Shown here one piece after another: positions 58,741-64,000 of a DNA stretch of 64,000 nucleotides. The position numbers were made by a program, and so were the translations under genes. Source of the stretch: Spirochaetales bacterium (GTDB lineage Bacteria > Spirochaetota > Spirochaetia > Sphaerochaetales > Sphaerochaetaceae). The stretch is from contig JAHDQJ010000026.1 in the NCBI GenBank assembly GCA_018433865.1, positions 22,486 through 86,485 on the forward strand, read 5' to 3'. How positions within the stretch are numbered: position 1 is the first letter of the stretch; each line of letters starts with the position of its first letter. The notes beneath the pieces are model-generated. The model saw only the letters and a program-made list of their open reading frames with translations, searched no databases and was not told the origin of the DNA.

Positions 58741-60162
58741 TTATCTCATGAACAGTCCGTCGAAGAAGGCGAACACTTCCTCATCCATAAGCGTGACATC
58801 GATGTTCCCTTCGTCGGTTCCATTGTCCGTGGTGACCGAGAGGGTACAGAACTCAGCGGTTCCCTCTGCATCAGTCACACCCCAGACCTGCTCACAGAGA
58901 TCAATGAAATCACCATCAAAATTCATGATATCTACGATGAGGTCTTCCAACGGGATGTTTGTCATCGGCTGCATCCACAGCTCAATCGTTGCAGGAACAT
59001 GATAGATGGCAGTTCCGTCGCTGATCAGGTTGGTCGCCACACTGAAATTGAACTCAGCATTCACCAATCCTGTGGGAACAGTGCCTGAGATATCCAGGTC
59101 GTCAACCGAGAAGTCCACATAGAGTCCGCTCGCCATGTCGTGCGGCAAAGAGTTTTGCATCTCGATGAACGTGGACAATCCCAATCTTCCGGTGAGCAGG
59201 ATATCCGCAAACACAGAAAGATCGAATTCATCTTCTGCATACGGATCCTCCATGAACACCTCTTCCAAACGATTCATCTCCGTTATGAAATTGATGATGG
59301 ACTTGGTGAACTCACTCACTCCCGCAGCGATTTCCAGATCGAGGTGATCGACATACAGATCCACAGAATCGTCCCCGTTTACTACAGAGACTCCTTCATT
59401 CGCAATGTTCAACCGGAACAATGCGTTGATCGAACGATCGAGTGGTGTCACTGTCGGATCCGACATCACTGCATCGAGCACCAAAGCGGTCTGTTCCATC
59501 GAACTGAGGATGGTCTGCACGATGAAATCATCGATATCATCGGTTTCCTCATCGAAGGTGAAGACATCGGGCTCCGTAACGGTTACATCGTCCAAGGTCG
59601 CTGCACGGTATTCGGTCAACTGCGATGCGAAGCGAAGATCCCAACCGGCATAGAGCGTGAGGGGCCCCGTGATCGTCTGTGTTTCGAATTTCCACTTATG
59701 TACGAATTCAGGTTCCATGAACCACCCGCAGAACATCTTCGTGCCGTATTCAGGTTTTGTTGGTTTCGGGATATGGGCCCCATGCGCCACCGTCACCGTA
59801 TGATCGGATTGGCCGTTGTTCTTGACGAATGTGATGGTATAGGTCTGTGGTGTCCATTTCGCATACAGAACCAAGTCCTCGGTTACCGCATCACTTGCAA
59901 AGTTCCAGAGGTCGGTGAATTCCGTATCTGCGTACCACCCACCGAAGGTATGGCCTGCCTTGGTAGGTGCCGCCGGAGCAGTGACCGGTGCTCCCCTGGA
60001 GACCGTCCTGACCGTCAGAATCTCGTCGGTGTAGAAGATGACGCGAACATCAGGGTCGGGTTCATCCGTACCCTCGAGATCACATCCCACGAAACTGGCG
60101 AAGATGATCATGCTCGTGAGCATCACGTAGCATAGTAGTTTCCACATTTGCCTGGTTTCCAT
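58741..60162 (-). CDS. Lipoprotein with two InlB-type (Listeria-Bacteroides) repeats
   Basis: 473 aa, with AGGAGGAACAC before the ATG. The leader ends IIFASFVGCDLEG, so Cys27 is probably lipidated. Residues about 45-160 hold two repeats of the InlB B / Flg_new type (TKAGHTFGGWYADTEFTDLW then LVLYAKW; KPEYGTKMFCGWFMEPEF then LTLYAGW). These are common in surface-exposed adhesion-like proteins. The C-terminal 300 residues are acidic and not recognised. The lipobox VGCDLEG is also in the lipoprotein at 10311, suggesting common origin of the leader. Function: surface binding is likely but not shown. Confidence 0.78.
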   Translation of the reverse strand: METRQMWKLLCYVMLTSMIIFASFVGCDLEGTDEPDPDVRVIFYTDEILTVRTVSRGAPVTAPAAPTKAGHTFGGWYADTEFTDLWNFASDAVTEDLVLYAKWTPQTYTITFVKNNGQSDHTVTVAHGAHIPKPTKPEYGTKMFCGWFMEPEFVHKWKFETQTITGPLTLYAGWDLRFASQLTEYRAATLDDVTVTEPDVFTFDEETDDIDDFIVQTILSSMEQTALVLDAVMSDPTVTPLDRSINALFRLNIANEGVSVVNGDDSVDLYVDHLDLEIAAGVSEFTKSIINFITEMNRLEEVFMEDPYAEDEFDLSVFADILLTGRLGLSTFIEMQNSLPHDMASGLYVDFSVDDLDISGTVPTGLVNAEFNFSVATNLISDGTAIYHVPATIELWMQPMTNIPLEDLIVDIMNFDGDFIDLCEQVWGVTDAEGTAEFCTLSVTTDNGTDEGNIDVTLMDEEVFAFFDGLFMR

Positions 60163-60738
60163 GTGTTCCTCCTTATAAATCGTAAAAAGGGGAGACTCCC
60201 CTCGGGCTCACGGATTCATACAGGGAGGGGTCGTTGAGTTAAGAAGCGGTTTGGATGTTGTCGGACGGTCGTTTCGAAAGCATACAGATGGTCATCATGA
60301 AACAGCCGGGCATCCAGTCGTACCAAGGAATACCTAGCGATCCCTTCATGGCAAATAAGTATAGCCATCTAGTTGCCATAATACAATAGTATTATGTAGT
60401 GTTTCAGGAGATTGGATTTGTCTTGAATGAGTGTTCGTAGGAGTAAATTATAGAAATTGACATGAAAATTTCCAATATTACAAATTATAACAGAAATTGA
60501 AATAAATACATAAATATAGTTGACAGTACAAGAAAGAGCACAGAATTTCCAAATTAATGATAATTATGAAAGAATGATTGGAAAATTTCGTAGAGAGGTG
60601 ATAATTTGCTTACCTGTGCGAATGTTCAGTTGATGCGATTCCCTAGGAGTTTTCTGTTTCAGAGCAAACAGGAAAGGAATCGGTAACCGTTTCGCTACCT
60701 ATCTGTTTCGTTTTCATACGGCTGTCTGGGAGGTTCCC
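60163..60738. other. 576-bp AT-rich non-coding gap
   Basis: No credible gene. It lies between two divergent lipoprotein genes and must hold both promoters. Seen in it are a GGGGAG-A-CTCCCC inverted repeat at about 60190-60202, a very AT-rich core (60370-60610), and an imperfect hairpin TTTCTGTTT / AAACAGGAAA around 60651-60675. None can be assigned a role with confidence. Confidence 0.45.
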
Positions 60739-61824
60739 GTGCGAATTACGTATCGAATGATCAGCATCCTCGTGCTGATGCTTGTACTGCTTGGCTTCGG
60801 GTGTTCGGTACAGGTCTTGGACCTGCCGGAGAATCCTCATCGATATGCGATCTCAAACCCGTATGAGGGTGTTGATTGGGAGACTATGGAGTATCATGAT
60901 GCGAACTTCCACACCCACACGCAACTGTCGGACGGATCTATGTCGCCTGAAGAGGTCGTCGATACCTATCACAGCCTCGGTTATTCAGTATTGGCCCTCA
61001 CTGACCACAATACCGCACATGCAGGTCGTTGGTCTTCCACCTTGTTCCCATGGACTTCTTTCGAAGGCATTGCGACCACTGCGGGGGAGAGGCCTTGGGA
61101 GGATCGTGATCCTTCCACATTGGGGATGATTGCTGTACAGGGAAGTGAGATCTCGCAGAACCACCATATCGGCAGCTGGTTCAATGATTTTGTCGGGACA
61201 ACCGAGGATGAGGAGGCTTCCCTGGATGCCATAGCCTCACGCGACGGCTTGGCGATTTTCCATCATCCCGGACGCTATGATCGTGAAGATTCCTGGTATG
61301 TGGAAATGTTTACACGGCATCCCGAGGTTATCGGACTCGAGATATTCAATCAGAAGGACCGATATCCTGAAGATCGGGACAGGTGGGATCGCATCTTGCA
61401 TCTGACGATGCCCGAGCGGAATGTATGGGGTTTTGGCAATGATGACATGCATTCGATCGACAACCTCGGCTGGAACAGGAATGTCCTGCTTCTTGCACAG
61501 TTGACGGAGAGCGAGGTGCGAGCATCGCTTGAAAGTGGTCGATTCTTCGTGTTCAAGCCATATGCGCATCAAGGAGCTCCTGACGTACGCATCTCACGGG
61601 TGGCCTTGATGAGCGACGGCATCCGATTGTCGGTGGAAGGTACCTACAGCTCCATCTATTGGATCACCTATTATTCGGAAGATTCCGAAAGCGCCATCAT
61701 CGGAATGGGTGACACCTTCCGCACCGCACGGTTGCCTCTGGATGCTCACTTCGTGAGAGCGGTGATCTTCTCCGAAGGGGGAAAGCTGTTTACCCAGCCG
61801 TTTGGACTCGAGCGGCTTGATTGA
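60739..61824 (+). CDS. PHP-domain lipoprotein (metal-dependent phosphoesterase-like)
   Basis: 361 aa from GTG 60739, with GGGAGG ahead. Leader MISILVLMLVLLGFGC makes Cys22 the likely lipid anchor. The PHP metal-site motifs are all present: NFHTHTQLSDGSMSPEE, LALTDHN, GSEIS followed by HHIGS, FHHPGR, and FGNDDMHS. PHP domains hydrolyse phosphoesters (histidinol phosphate, RNA or DNA ends, 3',5'-nucleotides). Envelope placement suggests a scavenging phosphatase acting outside the inner membrane. The gene after it is also exported. Confidence 0.85.
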   Translation: MRITYRMISILVLMLVLLGFGCSVQVLDLPENPHRYAISNPYEGVDWETMEYHDANFHTHTQLSDGSMSPEEVVDTYHSLGYSVLALTDHNTAHAGRWSSTLFPWTSFEGIATTAGERPWEDRDPSTLGMIAVQGSEISQNHHIGSWFNDFVGTTEDEEASLDAIASRDGLAIFHHPGRYDREDSWYVEMFTRHPEVIGLEIFNQKDRYPEDRDRWDRILHLTMPERNVWGFGNDDMHSIDNLGWNRNVLLLAQLTESEVRASLESGRFFVFKPYAHQGAPDVRISRVALMSDGIRLSVEGTYSSIYWITYYSEDSESAIIGMGDTFRTARLPLDAHFVRAVIFSEGGKLFTQPFGLERLD

Positions 61825-62019
61825 AGGAATGTGTCAAGCAAAAGGAAGAATTCTCAGAAGAAATGGATCCGTACCGGTAAATTCGACAAGTTTCCAACAT
61901 CCATGTACACTTTTTGGTATATGATATGTGTTGCTGGAATCCCGGGATAAAAACCATTGTCACGATGCTCCAGCCCCAAAAACTGTGATGTGATGTCAAA
62001 CGAAGGGTGGAGAAAGGCC

Positions 62020-63783
62020 ATGAGAAGATTCGGAATCGTACAAGCGATCGTATGTGCAAGTATCCTCTGCGTGACAAGTATCTCGTTCGCAGGTGCATCA
62101 GAACCAGCCTCGTTCTTCCATGATGCCGCATGGAAGGAGGCAGTGACCGATCCGAAAGATGATCAATGGTGTTACGCCATCTATAATTACCGATCCCTGA
62201 TGGTACACAATCCTGAGATCTATCTGCAAGCAGATTCATTCTGGATCGACAATATTGCGCGGAAACTGCCCGGGTGGGGTGATGAATACCTCTTCAGGGA
62301 TCGGATGGAAGACGGGTATCAGCAGATACTGCACATATTGGATATGGGCAATCGAGGTGGCACGCAAGGAAAGAGATTTTCCTGGAACCTATTCCGGTGG
62401 AAAGAGCATGTCGATCATGCCATCAGCCTTGAACAGCAATACCGGAAGATCGGTGTTGATGCGTCTCACCCATGGTTGGACCGGAAGATTCCGTTCATCT
62501 GGTCAGCTATCAAGGGGGAAGATTGGCAGACCGACCCGATTACCTTGGCTGAGTGTCTGTTCCTGCAATTGAAGACAAAGAACAAACGGGTTTGGTTCGT
62601 CATCTCTGCAACAGGAGACGCTTTCGTCGCAGAATACCGAAAACGACAAGGGGAAGTGGTCATCCATGATCCTTTGCGTGATTCAGTCATGGACCTGCAT
62701 GAGTTTGCCGAAAAACAAGATCCTGTACTCATCATGAATGAGCGTCATGTGTGGTATCCGCTCATGGAACGGGATGATCGGGAAAGGAACGATGAGTTGC
62801 GTACCGTGGTCTCGAAGATTGCACGGGAATCTGCCGTGCCGAGATTGAATGCTTTCGAATCATCCCTCCGCAGTCAATTGGTTCCGATAACCACACTTGC
62901 TTCGAAGCAGGAGGAGCGATGGGCTTTCCTGTTTGCCCTGCGTATAGGTACCCAAGCTGCGTGGAAGGTGAAACCGATCCTTGACATCATGAACGACTAC
63001 TTTCCCTCCCGTTATCAGGAAGCCAAGCGTGTGAACGTCGGTTCCGCAGACATTCCGTATGAATTGACTGCGTTGAACATGCTCATCACGGAGATGAGCA
63101 ACCGGTTGTCACCGGTTTCAGCCATGATAGCCGGGCATGCGGCGACCAAGACAGATGAACGGGCCATCTTCACTGCGATATCGGATCAATACTTGCGGTT
63201 GTTTGTCCGTACCGATAGCAACTATCATGTATATGGTGATTATTATCGCATATGGTTGCCGACGATAGAAGATAAGATGGTTTCGAAAGTCGGTGATTGT
63301 TTTGTGGAAGCAACAAATGTAGGTTCCGTCCTCTCCCTGTTGCAGATCACTCATCCTGGCTGGAGTGTCTATGTCTCGAATTGGTGGGATACTGACAGAA
63401 ACGGGGGGCATGTCATCGCCGGAATCTATTCGGAAGAGGCTGCTCTGTCTTTGAGCAACGGAGTATTCGGCAAAGATTCCGTTACGCTGAGAGGACCGCT
63501 GTACAGCTTCAATGGAAGGTTTGCGTACGGCCTGTTTGCGAAAACGCGAGAAGGTGTCCTGACAACCGTACAGGATGGAAACAATGCGAGATATCGCTAC
63601 CGTAAGCCGTTCTCCACCATGACGGCAGACTCGATAGTGCGTATGGTTGAGGAACTTCATACGTACGAGCCATCAGCATTGTTCGTTGTAGGTGATTCCA
63701 TAGGAAAGACATACGTTGAGGGGGAAAAGTATCGTGAGTATCTGGATGAGGTATTGGAGAGCCATGCCCCATTCGTGTTCTGA
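62020..63783 (+). CDS. Large exported protein, unrecognised
   Basis: 587 aa from ATG 62020 (GGAGAAAG ahead; ATG 61993 is a weaker option). The leader RRFGIVQAIVCASILCVTSI, then SFAGASEPA, is a standard signal peptide. The mature protein is soluble, rich in Trp, Asp and Arg. A middle region (RVWFVISATGDAFVAEYRKR then VVIHDPLRDSV) has a Cys-free alternating pattern. A later region (DCFVEATNVGSVLSLLQITH; WSVYVSNWWDTDRNGGHVIA) has Cys before and His after, as in papain-like or transglutaminase folds, but this is only a hint. No known family was identified. Confidence 0.65.
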   Translation: MRRFGIVQAIVCASILCVTSISFAGASEPASFFHDAAWKEAVTDPKDDQWCYAIYNYRSLMVHNPEIYLQADSFWIDNIARKLPGWGDEYLFRDRMEDGYQQILHILDMGNRGGTQGKRFSWNLFRWKEHVDHAISLEQQYRKIGVDASHPWLDRKIPFIWSAIKGEDWQTDPITLAECLFLQLKTKNKRVWFVISATGDAFVAEYRKRQGEVVIHDPLRDSVMDLHEFAEKQDPVLIMNERHVWYPLMERDDRERNDELRTVVSKIARESAVPRLNAFESSLRSQLVPITTLASKQEERWAFLFALRIGTQAAWKVKPILDIMNDYFPSRYQEAKRVNVGSADIPYELTALNMLITEMSNRLSPVSAMIAGHAATKTDERAIFTAISDQYLRLFVRTDSNYHVYGDYYRIWLPTIEDKMVSKVGDCFVEATNVGSVLSLLQITHPGWSVYVSNWWDTDRNGGHVIAGIYSEEAALSLSNGVFGKDSVTLRGPLYSFNGRFAYGLFAKTREGVLTTVQDGNNARYRYRKPFSTMTADSIVRMVEELHTYEPSALFVVGDSIGKTYVEGEKYREYLDEVLESHAPFVF

Positions 63784-64000
63784 ATCGGCTCGTGGCTGCT
63801 TACGGAAGACCCTTCCACAAGCCATAGCATCCCAGATTCCTGCGCTGAGCCAAAGAAAAGGCTCTCTTCAGAAACCTGTGGGATTGAAGAGAGTCGACAG
63901 ACCCTAGATAGAAGAAAGTAATGGAAAAGGGACGCGAAATACCCTAAGGTTTTTGTTACCACACAGAAACCGAAGGAGTACCCGCGTCCCATGCACGATA
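63784..64000. other. Unassigned right edge, possible start of a mobile element or gene
   Basis: No gene ends here. A perfect 9-bp stem CTCTCTTCA / TGAAGAGAG (63862-63870 and 63885-63893) follows the exported-protein gene. GGGACGC (near 63927) and GCGTCCC (near 63985) form an inverted pair flanking 50 bases. A start-like ATG CAC GAT at 63991 has AAGGAG 12 bases ahead. This layout could be the left end of an insertion sequence with its transposase start, but there is too little sequence to say. Confidence 0.3.

Noticed and set aside
63784..64000. Insertion-sequence end
   Set aside because: Inverted repeats and a start-like ATG are suggestive, but no transposase sequence is visible before the edge, so it is listed only as unassigned.

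Overview
The window looks like chromosomal DNA of a spirochaete of the Sphaerochaeta/Spirochaeta type. This is inferred from gene content and style, not from a marker gene: there is no rRNA, tRNA or ribosomal protein gene here. The supporting signs are binding-protein leaders ending in FAAGQAEA or FAQGAAET, loose spirochaete-like lipoboxes, clustered Wzi-like outer-membrane barrels, many sugar and amino-acid catabolic genes, and moderately GC-rich genes separated by AT-rich gaps. Almost every gene has a strong AGGAGG-type ribosome site, and that site decided most starts. No CRISPR array, prophage or complete insertion sequence was seen.

Layout. 1-1.2 kb: the end of an unrecognised gene and nagB. 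1.2-6.6 kb (minus): an operon for a tripartite tricarboxylate-type (TctCBA) transporter, a DUF2088/LarA-like protein and an M24-fold protein. It is read divergently from a ROK regulator, with a perfect inverted repeat over the operon's -35 box. 8-10 kb: a divergent Gfo/Idh dehydrogenase and inositol-monophosphatase pair. 10.3-23 kb: a lipoprotein followed by six tandem Wzi-like barrel genes, the last four in an A-B-A'-B' order that implies duplication of a two-gene unit. 23.2-24.4 kb: a decay zone with remnants of an oligopeptide ABC ATPase, a YheO-type PAS regulator and an M24 peptidase around an intact ridA. 24.6-31.7 kb: a lipoprotein; an operon of a barrel-GDPD fusion, glutaredoxin and ferredoxin-thioredoxin-reductase-like protein; transketolase; a nitrilase-family amidase; a two-helix membrane protein opposite a DOMON protein; and an XRE regulator.

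31.7-38.3 kb: after a 650-bp AT-rich gap comes a catabolic run of dehydrogenase-like protein, Asp/Glu racemase-family protein, M24 creatinase/ectoine-hydrolase-like protein, ureohydrolase, Lrp/AsnC regulator and M20 carbamoylase. It resembles ectoine-utilisation loci but has an extra C-N-cleaving enzyme set, so the substrate may be an undescribed ureido, guanidino or cyclic amino-acid compound. 38.3-52.1 kb: a LacI-controlled pentose locus. One arm (minus) carries an M24-like protein, an FGGY kinase and a 2-hydroxyacid dehydrogenase. The other (plus) carries a binding protein, ABC ATPase, permease, cupin isomerase, LacI and an UlaE-type 3-epimerase, with an AraD/UlaF-type 4-epimerase nearby. 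A perfect 24-bp palindrome lies between the two arms. Together they predict uptake and conversion of an L-pentose (L-lyxose or L-xylulose) to D-xylulose 5-phosphate, which transketolase in the same window could use.

52.1-64 kb: a double-domain NDK, an EamA transporter, a DUF1349 protein, a GNAT enzyme, a FAH-family hydrolase, a four-helix membrane protein with a CXXCH motif, a HAD phosphatase, a gamma carbonic anhydrase, an InlB-repeat lipoprotein, a PHP-domain lipoprotein, a large unrecognised secreted protein, and an unassigned right edge. All identities rest on motif reading by eye; no database search was run.
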